DNA from: an uncultured Lachnospiraceae bacterium | GTDB lineage: Bacteria > Bacillota > Clostridia > Lachnospirales > Lachnospiraceae | Direction of reading: 5' to 3' | DNA: 52,407 nt | Assembly: GCA_910579275.1 (NCBI GenBank) | Contig: CAJTTO010000030.1 | Coordinates: 1 to 52,407, forward strand | Shown here: positions 16,471-24,669 of the stretch, piece after piece | Layout of the letters: every line of letters begins with the position of its first letter | How positions within the stretch are numbered: position 1 is the stretch's first letter | Notes under the pieces: model-generated | Databases searched by the model: none | Seen by the model: the letters and a program-made list of their open reading frames with translations, nothing else | What the model was told of the DNA's origin: nothing | Program-made: the position numbers and the translations under genes

Positions 16471-16878
16471 TCAAATTATTAGATGATTTAAAGCTTTATT
16501 ATGGATTTTATGTACCCATTTATAACTAAAGCCCATCCTTACAGCTATATCTTCCCACTTCATTAATTCTATATACCGATGTATCAGAACATCCTTCTCA
16601 TTCTCATCAGAAAGCTGCTCAATCCTAGCTATAATTTCCTTGCACCTTTCCAATTGCTGGTATCTGCATTCTTGGTAATGTCTCTCCTCCTCATCCAGCA
16701 GAGCTGCATAACCAGATAAGTCACTCTGGTTCTTGGCGTGAGGGATTCCGTCATTCAGTGCTGAGGGGAAGATTTTATTCAAACGCAGTTCCTTTATCTT
16801 GATTTCACTCCGTTCCGCTTTCCGGACAGCTTTCTCATAACCCTTCAAATACTCCTTTTTTTGTTCGATGTCTGTCAA
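16471..16878 (-). CDS. Sigma-70 region 4-like late transcription regulator (DUF1492 type)
   Basis: 135 residues. The start is TTG 16878 after GTGGGAGGTATAAAG. N-terminal helices (EQKKEYLKGYEKAVRKAERSE) are followed by a C-terminal helix-turn-helix, IELMKWEDIAVRMGFSYKWVHKIHNKAL, of the sigma-70 region 4 type. Small DUF1492/RinA/ArpU-like proteins at the end of the early operon switch on late genes in Firmicutes phages. Its position just before the terminases fits this exactly. It probably acts on the promoter at 16432-16468. Confidence 0.75.
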   Translation of the reverse strand: MTDIEQKKEYLKGYEKAVRKAERSEIKIKELRLNKIFPSALNDGIPHAKNQSDLSGYAALLDEEERHYQECRYQQLERCKEIIARIEQLSDENEKDVLIHRYIELMKWEDIAVRMGFSYKWVHKIHNKALNHLII

Positions 16879-17026
16879 TCTTTATACCTCCCACTGCACA
16901 TTTCCGCTTAAATGCTTGTGATTTCTTTCACCATGATTTATAATATAATCAGTTGCCATGCCAGATGTTTCCAGTCTCCCTTGTTCTAATCCGGTAATAA
17001 TCTCTGGCTGGCGGCTTTTTAATGAT

Positions 17027-17398
17027 TCAGGTTACACCTACAAACGCAGGGTCGTCATAAATGTTGCCGATGACCTCGCACCTGTTTGCAATAGATTCAT
17101 CGGTAAAAAGATACTGCAATCCCATTTCGCTCTTATGAATCCTGCAAAAAGCTGCATGGGTTTCGTTATATTTAATCTCGTCAACCTTTTCTTTTCCAAT
17201 TACTTCATCAGTATATCGGACAATATCCCCCTCAAAAATCTTCCTGCCGTTCCTGTCGGTCAAGCCGGTGTACTGGCAGACAGTTTTTGAATCAAAATCA
17301 TATGTAACTGTTCCAGAGTGCATTTCTCCCAACGGGCAACAGCTTTCTACCCATTTGCCGTCAATCACTCTTTTACCTCTAAATAAAATCTCTCTCAT
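17027..17398 (-). CDS. YopX family protein
   Basis: 123 residues, ATG 17398 after CGGGAGGGATAGGGAA. It starts MREILFRGKRVIDGKWVES and contains VCQYTGLTDRNGRKIFEGDIVRY, the core YopX signature found in Bacillus phage SPbeta and many Firmicutes phages, with a C-terminal CEVIGNIYDDP. Structures show a beta-barrel-like fold, but the function is unknown. It sits in the string of small accessory genes upstream of the late regulator. Confidence 0.85.
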   Translation of the reverse strand: MREILFRGKRVIDGKWVESCCPLGEMHSGTVTYDFDSKTVCQYTGLTDRNGRKIFEGDIVRYTDEVIGKEKVDEIKYNETHAAFCRIHKSEMGLQYLFTDESIANRCEVIGNIYDDPAFVGVT

Positions 17399-17431
17399 TT
17401 CCCTATCCCTCCCGATTTCTTTATCCCAGCA

Positions 17432-17674
17432 CTAGGTTTTCCTGTCTAATTGGGATATCCCAGCCCTCAATGCGCACATTGTGCACAGTCTTCCTGCAAA
17501 CATTTCCTTTGTAAGCCCATCAGGCAGCGGTCTGTCCCAGCACTCCCGCCCGCATTGGGGACAGTTTGTCAGCTGCCAGTTTTCACTGCCCGGAACGGGT
17601 ACGTTTTCCCTTAGCGGCATTGTAAGATATCCGCCCCTGTCTGTTGTTTTTCTCGGTTCAATTTTCAGGGTCAT
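17432..17674 (-). CDS. Small zinc-finger-like phage protein
   Basis: 80 residues from ATG 17674, overlapping the previous stop by ATGA. It has a cysteine set NCPQCGREC...LCTMCALRAG that could bind zinc, and a C-terminal QLDRKT. No family recognised. Two Cys-rich neighbours follow upstream (17671-18077), which suggests a run of small metal-binding proteins in the accessory block. Function unknown. Confidence 0.55.
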   Translation of the reverse strand: MTLKIEPRKTTDRGGYLTMPLRENVPVPGSENWQLTNCPQCGRECWDRPLPDGLTKEMFAGRLCTMCALRAGISQLDRKT

Positions 17675-17862
17675 TTTCCTTCACCCCCATTCTCCTGTTG
17701 GACACCTTTCTTACGTTTGTATGGGCAGTAGCGCCACACACAGTTTACTTTATAGCTATGTTTGTTATAATCCTCACTCCGGCAGTTTCCAGAGCTGCTG
17801 CCATGATAAATGCATTCGCTGCAGTAATCCGGATGGCAGGGATGCAGTATTATTTCCGCCAT
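17671..17862 (-). CDS. Small Cys-rich phage protein
   Basis: 63 residues from ATG 17862 after GGAAGGGGATGGG. It contains HPDYCSECIYH, NCRSEDYN, VNCVWRYCPYKRK: seven cysteines in a short basic protein, so zinc binding is plausible. Not recognised as a known family. It overlaps the next gene by four bases and is probably co-translated. Confidence 0.55.
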   Translation of the reverse strand: MAEIILHPCHPDYCSECIYHGSSSGNCRSEDYNKHSYKVNCVWRYCPYKRKKGVQQENGGEGK

Positions 17863-17930
17863 TTTATTTTCCCATCCCCTTCCTGCCGGTCCTTACTTAT
17901 ATTTTTTCAGTGTCTGTTGTCATCTCCCTT

Positions 17931-18077
17931 TCAGGCCAGCCTGTCAAGTGGACATTCGCCGCCATCCCTGACCACATCGCACAGGCACTCTTCATCCCCG
18001 GTATCTCGATGCTTACAATAATTATTACAGATATCTTCTGCTATCTCACGTAACAGCTGGCTTATCGTCCTATCCAT
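17931..18077 (-). CDS. Small Cys-rich hypothetical protein (48 aa)
   Basis: I chose ATG 18077 because GAGGAGGGACAAT precedes it; the upstream in-frame extension overlaps the ASCH gene. The product MDRTISQLLREIAEDIC followed by NNYCKHRDTGDEECLCDVV and GGECPL has a helical N-terminus and five cysteines (residues 17, 21, 31, 33 and 43). It resembles other tiny phage proteins of unknown role in this block. Confidence 0.55.
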   Translation of the reverse strand: MDRTISQLLREIAEDICNNYCKHRDTGDEECLCDVVRDGGECPLDRLA

Positions 18078-18099
18078 ATTGTCCCTCCTCATCAAATAC

Positions 18100-18726
18100 C
18101 TATCTTTTTGGTCTCTCGCATTGTTCAAACTCTATTGCCCACACCCATGGATTGGCTGTCCAGCCGTATAAGTTCTGCTGCCCTTTTGAAATTGTAGAAT
18201 TCCATAACTCAATAAATTCATTTTCTGCCTGCATACGGGCACTTTCCGGATCGTTGAATGCCTCCGGACGGATGCACACCCCTTCGGACAGGAAGTCATC
18301 CAGCTTCATGCTACATAGCTGTTCCGCCCTTACATCTTTAACCTTTAACCAGATACGGGCTGCTTCTCTGGGCATATGTATAGAGGGACGCCAAGTCATT
18401 ACCGGCATTCGCCCCGGCTGTGCAAATGGCGAATTCCATGCTTTATACAAATATCCGCCCGTCCATTCTGCCCACGTTTCCCGAACATACAGGATATCTC
18501 CCGGACATATAGGGCAGGTGCGCTCCTCTATACTCAATTTCTCTGTGTGCTCCCTGTTAGCATAATTATGTACTGCATAGGTTCGTTTATCAGCATCATA
18601 AAAATCCATGTCTGGTACAGCAAAATCATTTCCGTCTTTGCAAATCCGTCTTGTAACTGTTTTCCGCCCATCCAGTATTGCCTTAACCATGTCCGTGTTA
18701 AATAACATTGGTTTTATTCTTGTCAA
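18100..18726 (-). CDS. ASCH/PUA-like domain phage protein
   Basis: 208 residues from TTG 18726 (MTRIKPMLFNTDMVKAILDG), preceded by GCGAGGGAAGAAT. The N-terminal KPMLFNTDMVKAILDGRKTVTRR and the later GDILYVRETWAEW are the conserved blocks of a phage ASCH-domain family. The end NLYGWTANPWVWAIEFEQ is also typical. ASCH domains are related to PUA RNA-binding folds, and some members may read modified bases, but the role in phages is not known. Conserved Arg-rich TVTRR suggests nucleic acid contact. Confidence 0.78.
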   Translation of the reverse strand: MTRIKPMLFNTDMVKAILDGRKTVTRRICKDGNDFAVPDMDFYDADKRTYAVHNYANREHTEKLSIEERTCPICPGDILYVRETWAEWTGGYLYKAWNSPFAQPGRMPVMTWRPSIHMPREAARIWLKVKDVRAEQLCSMKLDDFLSEGVCIRPEAFNDPESARMQAENEFIELWNSTISKGQQNLYGWTANPWVWAIEFEQCERPKR

Positions 18727-18752
18727 AATTCTTCCCTCGCTTTCCCAAATCC

Positions 18753-19205
18753 CTACTTTAACAGACCAAGCACCCATTCAAAGTCTTCTACCATCTGTCC
18801 CTTGAAATTATGAGGGTAATCACTGCTGCCCTTTATCTCCTTTATTTTCTTTTTCAAAGTCATTTTCAGGTTTTCGTTTCTTATCTTCTCATCATGGTGA
18901 TACTTCAGCAGCTCTATTTCATCAGGAGCTTTTTCTGTATCCTCATAATCCTTTAGCTTGCACAGTGCACCATATACCCTTTCACTGACATCCCTTGATA
19001 TTATCTGCCCTTCACCAAGGGATTCCCATGGCACATTTTTCAGCTGCCATCTGCTGCCGTCTTTTTCCGTAAGCCTTCCCACGTTATCACCTCCGTCATC
19101 CAATATCTGGTATTCACAGTCTCCCTCTGCCTTGATGCAATATCCTATTCCGTCCTTTTCCTTTCGGCAGGCACAAGGTAACTCGGTTATACATCCCAAA
19201 TTCAA
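18753..19205 (-). CDS. Hypothetical phage protein (150 aa)
   Basis: Start TTG 19205 (NLGCITELPC) seven bases after GGAGG, so TTG use is well supported. The N-terminal half has GYCIKAEGDCEYQILDDGGDN, a small beta-rich part with cysteines. The C-terminal half is helical (KMTLKKKIKEIKGSSDYPHNF...). No family recognised. It sits in the accessory run between the methyltransferase and ASCH genes, all co-directional. Confidence 0.55.
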   Translation of the reverse strand: MNLGCITELPCACRKEKDGIGYCIKAEGDCEYQILDDGGDNVGRLTEKDGSRWQLKNVPWESLGEGQIISRDVSERVYGALCKLKDYEDTEKAPDEIELLKYHHDEKIRNENLKMTLKKKIKEIKGSSDYPHNFKGQMVEDFEWVLGLLK

Positions 19206-19228
19206 ACTACCGCCTCCAAATTCCCATC

Positions 19229-19333
19229 TTAACCATCTTCTAAAATCTTGGTTCCTGTCACTCCCTCAATAAAACGCATTTCCTCGTTTTTCAAGGCTTC
19301 AACCGCTAATACCGCAATCTCTCGTGCGCTCAT
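19229..19333 (-). CDS. Very small phage protein (34 aa)
   Basis: ATG 19333 after ATGGGAGTAATAAG gives MSAREIAVLAVEALKNEEM followed by FIEGVTGTKILEDG and a TAA. A short amphipathic helix is likely. It fits exactly in the gap between two well supported co-directional genes and has normal codons, so it is probably real. Function unknown. Confidence 0.5.
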   Translation of the reverse strand: MSAREIAVLAVEALKNEEMRFIEGVTGTKILEDG

Positions 19334-19360
19334 CTTATTACTCCCATTTCCTGCATATAT

Positions 19361-20827
19361 TTAAGCGAACCTCAGCTGCGGGGAACTGTCATCCACCCTT
19401 AAATTTTTTGTACGTTCCCCAGTCTTGAGGTAGCTGCAGTTTGCTTCCACAAGTTTCTGTGCCATTACCGGAACCACGCTGTTTCCGATTCTTTTTACCC
19501 TTTCGGCTGTTGGGTACGTGTTCCACAGGTAATCCCTGTCAATGATGTAATCCGCCGGAAATCCCTGTCCAAGTTTCAGTTCCTCCGGTGTCAGCATCCG
19601 CAGGAAGATGTCCAGTATCACATATTCATCCCTGAGGACAGTTACAAGCGCGAACCTGTCCCTTGTAACTATGGTGTGCAGCGGTTCTCGCAGTTCCTGT
19701 CCGGTGCTGCACCCATAATACTCCATCAGGAACTGAGAGACCCATGTGCATTTCTGTGCCGTTTCTTCGTCCATCCCTGCTGCCTGTAGTTCCTTCCAGT
19801 CCACTGCAGCCACGGATACAGTGCCGAAATGCCCCGGTGATGTGGTGATCGTATGTATTGGTTCTGTCACGCCCTGGCCGGTGCCGGTCTTATAAAATTT
19901 TGTAATGTAGGACATTGACAGGCCATAACGGTTGCTGGTGTCAATCGTCTGTACCGGTTCCGTAGCCTGCTGCCCCCTGACACCCTTTTCCGTTGTCTCC
20001 GAATGGTACTGGATCAGAAACGGGCTGGCCAGACAGTGTCCGCGGAAATTGTCCCCTCCATGGTTTACCTGTACCATAAATGGTTCAGGGCAGCTGAAAA
20101 CAAACTTTTCAAGTCCCCTTGCTATCCTTTTCATGGTGTTTTCTGCCAGGGGCTTCTTCCTCCCGAAAATGGATTTCCCAAAATCCTTCATGTCAAGGTA
20201 CTTATAAATCGGTTCCCATGGCTTAAGGCCGCCGGCACCGCCCTTACTGTGTGTCTGCTCCGGCCACACGATGTCCCTCCCGTCCCTCCGGAATACTGCA
20301 TACCAGCGCTTACGCGTGGTCGGCGCCCCGTAATCTGCTGCCACAAGCTCGCGGCTGTCAAACATGTACCCGAGCGCCTTCATGCTCCTTATGAACCTCC
20401 GGTATTCCTCGCCCCTTTTCTCCCTTATGGGACGGCCATCACCATCCAGCGGCCCCCACTGCTGGATCTCCGCCACGTTCTCCATAATTACCACATCCGG
20501 AAGGATGACCCTTGCATGTTTGTATACTGCCCATGGAAGGATTCGAAGCCCCTGTTTTCTTGGTCTGCCACCGTTTGCCCGGCTGTGGCTCGTACAGTCG
20601 GGGCTTGCCCACATCAGCGCCACATGCCTGCCGCCCACGTATTTCTGCAGGTCGACCGTGAACATATCCTCCGTCAGGTGCAGCGTGTCCGGATGGTTTG
20701 TCCTATGCATCAGTATGGCCTGCGGGTCATGGTTCACCGCAATGTCAACGCACCGCCCGAGTGCCATCTCAATCCCGACGCTTGCACCGCCACCGCCTGC
20801 AAAACAGTCAATTATCAATTCATTCAT
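19361..20827 (-). CDS. C5-type DNA cytosine methyltransferase
   Basis: 488 residues, ATG 20827, overlapping the upstream stop by ATGA. Motif I is DCFAGGGGASVGIE (residues 7-20), motif IV is SPDCTSHS with the catalytic Cys78 (Asp replaces the usual Pro before Cys), motif VI is ENV at 116-118, motif VIII-like TRKRWYAVF follows, and GNSVVP near the C-terminus is motif X-like. The family transfers a methyl group from SAM to cytosine C5. The long middle holds the target recognition domain. No restriction enzyme is next to it, so it is likely an orphan that protects the phage DNA or alters regulation. Confidence 0.85.
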   Translation of the reverse strand: MNELIIDCFAGGGGASVGIEMALGRCVDIAVNHDPQAILMHRTNHPDTLHLTEDMFTVDLQKYVGGRHVALMWASPDCTSHSRANGGRPRKQGLRILPWAVYKHARVILPDVVIMENVAEIQQWGPLDGDGRPIREKRGEEYRRFIRSMKALGYMFDSRELVAADYGAPTTRKRWYAVFRRDGRDIVWPEQTHSKGGAGGLKPWEPIYKYLDMKDFGKSIFGRKKPLAENTMKRIARGLEKFVFSCPEPFMVQVNHGGDNFRGHCLASPFLIQYHSETTEKGVRGQQATEPVQTIDTSNRYGLSMSYITKFYKTGTGQGVTEPIHTITTSPGHFGTVSVAAVDWKELQAAGMDEETAQKCTWVSQFLMEYYGCSTGQELREPLHTIVTRDRFALVTVLRDEYVILDIFLRMLTPEELKLGQGFPADYIIDRDYLWNTYPTAERVKRIGNSVVPVMAQKLVEANCSYLKTGERTKNLRVDDSSPQLRFA

Positions 20828-21120
20828 GTTTTCCCCGCTTTCGTCCCTGAATCCTGCTTTTCCTTGTTTTTGCAGTTCCGCCCTCTGGGTTTCCCGGTCT
20901 CACGCCTCAGGGCTTCCAGATGCCGTTCCTGCCTGATTACCTTGTTCATGACAAGTTCACCCACCGCCGCGCCCCTGCGCCTTCCCTTCTTATCCTCAAC
21001 CATGCACATACTTGGATACTTCGCAACAACAGTATACTCCACCATTCTGTATGCCCTCTGTTCGTCATGCGGTTTCTCCTTCAGCTTTATTTTTGCATTC
21101 AGTTCTAATTCGCCATAGGT
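20824..21120 (-). CDS. Hypothetical phage protein beside the methyltransferase
   Basis: 98 residues from GTG 21120 (VTYGELELNAKIKLKE), chosen because AGGGGGTAGGGAT precedes it. The first 70 residues contain YRMVEYTVVAKYPSMCMVEDKKGRRRGAAVGELVMN, a small beta-barrel-like pattern. The C-terminus is basic (RETGKPRGRNCKNKEKQ). A protein of this kind often precedes phage methyltransferases in Lachnospiraceae prophages as far as I recall, but no function is known. Four-base overlap with the methyltransferase suggests coupling. Confidence 0.55.
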   Translation of the reverse strand, partial: TYGELELNAKIKLKEKPHDEQRAYRMVEYTVVAKYPSMCMVEDKKGRRRGAAVGELVMNKVIRQERHLEALRRETGKPRGRNCKNKEKQDSGTKAGKT

Positions 21121-21127
21121 CACATCC

Positions 21128-21301
21128 CTACCCCCTCCCGCCAAGGTCGTTGCCGCATCTGTCCTGGTACATGTAATAAGGTTTTCTGCGGGTATTTACC
21201 CCTGCATTCCCTGTCGTGCCTTTTTTCTGCCCTTTCCGTCCCTGTATGGCGGGACGCTTTTTTTTGCCGTCTGCCTGAAGAGAATCCATTGTCTTCCTCA
21301 T
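21128..21301 (-). CDS. Small basic phage protein (57 aa)
   Basis: ATG 21301 follows GGAGGGCTGATAAGC, and the stop TAG lies inside the ribosome site of the next gene. The product starts MRKTMDSLQADGKKKRP and has a GRKGQKKGTTGNAGVNTRRK centre, ending YYMYQDRCGNDLGGRG. It is strongly basic and may bind nucleic acid. It exactly fills the gap between neighbours. No family recognised. Confidence 0.6.
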   Translation of the reverse strand: MRKTMDSLQADGKKKRPAIQGRKGQKKGTTGNAGVNTRRKPYYMYQDRCGNDLGGRG

Positions 21302-21307
21302 TGCTTA

Positions 21308-22555
21308 TCAGCCCTCCTTTCCCATGTATGCCTCCCTGTCAAGCTGTTCTGCTATATCCCTGTGGCACTTCCGTATGCATTCCAGCGCGATTTTGTAGTG
21401 CCTGTGTTTCGGTGTGTCCTGATGCAGACCGGTCATGCGGATATATTCAATGTCAAAATAGCTGATTGCATTCCTCACGTCGGTATCCGCATATGGGCAC
21501 TCCGCGCTTTTCCGTGTATCTGTCCGTTCGGCATCCAGCTCCCTGTATTCCCCGTCTATCACGTCGCCAGTGTCCGTGCCTGCCGCATCAGCACGGTTAT
21601 CCGCGGAAGCCCCGGCAGCTTCCCTGTCAGGCATGACGCCAGTCAGGTCTTCCACACTGGACTGCCCGGGCATGGGGACGTATGGCGCGGGCTCTTCCCC
21701 CGATTCGGGCTGCGGCGCCGCAGCAGGCAGCTTTTCCCCCTGTCCCGTCCCTTCCACCGGTTCCGGTGTCTTTTTTCCGGCCGCATGGTTTTGTGCAATG
21801 TCCAGCCCCAATGTTATCGCCACAATCTCCTGATAGGTGTACTGCCTGATTTCTGCCTTTCCCTTCTCATAGATCCGCATCTTCGCCCCCCGTTCAAGGT
21901 CGTAAAAGAACACGATGTTCACGCCGTTCCTGTATGTCATGCTCCCTGACGGGCTTATTTCCTCCGCGACGATTTCGGGCGTTGCCAGCCCTGCTGCCAC
22001 TTTGCGGTAAAGCTCTTCGTTTTCCAGCCAGAACTGCGTAAGCAGTTCCCTGAACGGGTCGGCAGGCTCTGTTTCCTGTGTTCCGCCTCCTGTCTCCCCT
22101 GCCGCCATCCGGAGCAGCGGGAGGCTGTTTTCGCGTTCCTCACGTTCAGTCTGTTTCTGGATGCCCACGGCCTTTTTCAGCTCCTGCACCTGGTCAACTG
22201 TCGTGTCGGCCGTGACCAGTGCCATGTCCTCCTCACTGATGCTCAGCATCTCCTGCAGCTTGCTGCTCCCGTATCCCCTGTATTCCGGTTTTATCTCGCG
22301 GCTGTTTCCACCCACGGAAAATTTCGTGTTTATGTTCATGAAACGGCTCACCGTGGACTTTGACAGCCCGTACTCGCCGAACCCGAACGCGTTGATGTCA
22401 CCGTAGTCCCCGTTCCGGTAAAGCTGCCTGTCCCTTACCTGTTTTAGTATGTAGCCGATTATGATAAAGTTTTCCGAGGTCTCATCCAGCTTCCGTTTCA
22501 GTTCGTTCCTGTATTCCTCATAATCCTGCCTGTCAGTAAGCGCCATCTGCTCCAT
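21308..22555 (-). CDS. HTH-containing phage protein, unknown
   Basis: 415 residues, ATG 22555 after GGGGGGACACAT. The N-terminal 100 residues look like a DNA-binding part: FIIIGYILKQVRDRQLYRNGDYGD, then GEYGLSKSTVSRFMNIN, a likely helix-turn-helix. A Gln/Glu-rich region follows, then FRELLTQFWLENEELYRKVAAG and a beta-rich GVNIVFFYDLERGAKMRIYEKG. Residues 265-350 are Pro/Glu/Ala-rich and likely disordered. It lies directly downstream of PcfJ and may be part of the replication or partition module. Role not known. Confidence 0.6.
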   Translation of the reverse strand: MEQMALTDRQDYEEYRNELKRKLDETSENFIIIGYILKQVRDRQLYRNGDYGDINAFGFGEYGLSKSTVSRFMNINTKFSVGGNSREIKPEYRGYGSSKLQEMLSISEEDMALVTADTTVDQVQELKKAVGIQKQTEREERENSLPLLRMAAGETGGGTQETEPADPFRELLTQFWLENEELYRKVAAGLATPEIVAEEISPSGSMTYRNGVNIVFFYDLERGAKMRIYEKGKAEIRQYTYQEIVAITLGLDIAQNHAAGKKTPEPVEGTGQGEKLPAAAPQPESGEEPAPYVPMPGQSSVEDLTGVMPDREAAGASADNRADAAGTDTGDVIDGEYRELDAERTDTRKSAECPYADTDVRNAISYFDIEYIRMTGLHQDTPKHRHYKIALECIRKCHRDIAEQLDREAYMGKEG

Positions 22556-22566
22556 ATGTGTCCCCC

Positions 22567-24669
22567 CTATACTGCCGCATTCCGGCGGCTTCTCCCTGCG
22601 TTTTCCCCTGCCATCCTTCCGGCCTCCTGCTGTGCCTCCCTTACTGCCTGCTCCATGAACGCCACCGCGTCTGCCGGCGCGGCCCTGTTATATGCCGTCC
22701 TGTTCTGTATGATGGCAAGTCTCCCGCCGACGTCCCGTATCTCCACCGTGCAGAAGGGTCTGTCCGGATCCTGCCTTTTCCTGATGAACAGTATGATGCA
22801 TCTGCCCGCCACCGCCCTGTCATAGTAGGTGGCGACACAATTATGCTGGGCATTCCCCTCATGCTTGAAGTCGAGGAAACACTCCGGAACCCTTATGGTA
22901 TACGTGCCGTCACTGTAGTGGAATATCTTCCTTATCCCTTCCGCGTTCCTGCGCATTATTTTGTCCTTTGCCTTCATTTTCTCCGCATCCTCCGTATCCT
23001 TCCAGATTGTGAAGGCTGCCGCCGCCTCGTCATGCGCCCTTCCTGCATCCTGCGGGAAGAACACGGATCTGTCCCGCAGGTCCCAGCCCATCTGGCGTGC
23101 CATGTCGAGATAGTCCGTCCATAAATGCAGCATTGTATTGTCAAGGCCATCCCCCGTGGTCAGGTTTTCATTCAGATAACGTATGATGCGGTGCGCGGTC
23201 TGTATGCCGAGGTACTCCAGCAGCGCGTGTGCTCCCAGATGGCCGTCAATCCATGCCACCTGTTCATCCGTCAGCGCCGTCCCAGTCTCTGCCGCCTTCT
23301 GTATGATGCGCACCTGCCTGTCCGTGGCATTGAGCCGCACCGCCTGTTTCATGCCCTCCCTCGTCATCTTCAGGCATTCCCACGGCTTTGCCCCCTCATG
23401 CAGTTCTATCCGTGCCAGCCCCCGTTCGCCGCCCCTCCTTATCCGTTCCAGGCAGAATTCCCGCATCCCCATTTTCCAGAAGGCCTCGTATGGAAATTTG
23501 TACTGCATGTCCTTGAGAACCTCCATTACATCTATCCGCCTGTTCCCGGTGCCCTTTATCATTTCCGCAACCGCCACATAGCGAAACGTGGTATCCTTCA
23601 GCAGCCTTGTCAGGTTTCCGGTATACAGGATGCTTTTTTTTTCCATACCCCCATGGTTATAACCGCCATGGTTGGCAGTCCCTTCATGGCACCATCTCCT
23701 TATCCCGGTATTCCTGAAGGTTCCCCATTCATATCCCGCCCTGCTCCTTTCAATGCTGCCCGCACCCTCTATCCGAAATATGTTCCTGTACTCCTCCCAT
23801 ACCCGCACCTCCGGCACATAAGCCTTATCCTGGCATGTGCGGAAGCACGCATGGAACTGGCGGTACACGAAATGCACGCCGTCCGTGCACTTCTGCAGGA
23901 GGGCTGCCCTTGAACGGCATTCCGTGTTTTTCTGTTTCCTCCAGCTCCTGTATGTGGCGGCTGCACCGCACCGTGTGCATTTTCCCTGCATCCCGTGCCT
24001 TGTCCCTTCCGGGATGCAGACGTACTCCCTGCAGCGGGTACAGTACCCCGTGCCTTCCTCCTTCCTGTAAAAAATGCTGTGTTCCTGCACGCGGTCGCTG
24101 AGGAACTTCTCCCAGCCGGCTGGAAGTCTGTCCGGTACCATGTCCATGTATCCGTCTATGGCATCGGTTATCAGCCTGTGTTTCTCCTGAAGGGCGCACT
24201 TCCTTATCCCTGCCTGAAAATCAAGCACTGCCGTCTCGACGTCCTTCTGGCACCCCGTGCCAAGGTACCTGTTCACGGTTCTGAGCGTTTCTGCTGTCGC
24301 ATGGTTCCTCCCCCGGTACGAGTACCTGTACCTGTTGTCCCCTGTTTCCAGCATGTCTATCTTCGCCCTGCTCCATTTTTGCTCCACGGTGTTCCAGCTT
24401 TCAAAGTCCTTCCTCTCCCTGTCCAGAAAGATGCGGAAGCGCGGCTCCTTCCTTCCTGCAGCAAGATCCTTTCTGGTAAACAGATCCACCTCCAGTATCC
24501 CCCTGCTGGAAACCGCCCTGAAGTAAAACCTGGTCTCATACTCCATGTAATTGTATGTGTGGAAGAGCGTCTTCGCCTTCTTTTCCACGCCCCTGTCACC
24601 TTTTGCCCTTTCCAACATTGCGCGTGTGGCTGTCAGCGGCTTTCCGTCAATGAGTCCTGCCTTCCTCAT
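22567..24669 (-). CDS. PcfJ-like protein
   Basis: 700 residues from ATG 24669, which overlaps the upstream stop by ATGA; the frame is open further but runs through the upstream gene. A zinc-finger pair C210-x2-C213 and C231-x2-C234 lies in the middle. The C-terminal third (FLDFKHEGNAQHNCVATYYD, then CIILFIRKR and FCTVEIRD) is the conserved PcfJ core, named after the enterococcal plasmid pCF10. It is common in plasmids and Lachnospiraceae prophages, generally next to PcfK. A role in replication or conjugation is suspected but not shown. The conserved His-Asn-Cys-Val looks like a possible active or binding site. Confidence 0.8.
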   Translation of the reverse strand: MRKAGLIDGKPLTATRAMLERAKGDRGVEKKAKTLFHTYNYMEYETRFYFRAVSSRGILEVDLFTRKDLAAGRKEPRFRIFLDRERKDFESWNTVEQKWSRAKIDMLETGDNRYRYSYRGRNHATAETLRTVNRYLGTGCQKDVETAVLDFQAGIRKCALQEKHRLITDAIDGYMDMVPDRLPAGWEKFLSDRVQEHSIFYRKEEGTGYCTRCREYVCIPEGTRHGMQGKCTRCGAAATYRSWRKQKNTECRSRAALLQKCTDGVHFVYRQFHACFRTCQDKAYVPEVRVWEEYRNIFRIEGAGSIERSRAGYEWGTFRNTGIRRWCHEGTANHGGYNHGGMEKKSILYTGNLTRLLKDTTFRYVAVAEMIKGTGNRRIDVMEVLKDMQYKFPYEAFWKMGMREFCLERIRRGGERGLARIELHEGAKPWECLKMTREGMKQAVRLNATDRQVRIIQKAAETGTALTDEQVAWIDGHLGAHALLEYLGIQTAHRIIRYLNENLTTGDGLDNTMLHLWTDYLDMARQMGWDLRDRSVFFPQDAGRAHDEAAAAFTIWKDTEDAEKMKAKDKIMRRNAEGIRKIFHYSDGTYTIRVPECFLDFKHEGNAQHNCVATYYDRAVAGRCIILFIRKRQDPDRPFCTVEIRDVGGRLAIIQNRTAYNRAAPADAVAFMEQAVREAQQEAGRMAGENAGRSRRNAAV

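Noticed and set aside
20003..21118. Rightward open frame of 371 codons
   Set aside because: Antisense to the methyltransferase; the translation is Pro/His/Cys-rich without any domain.
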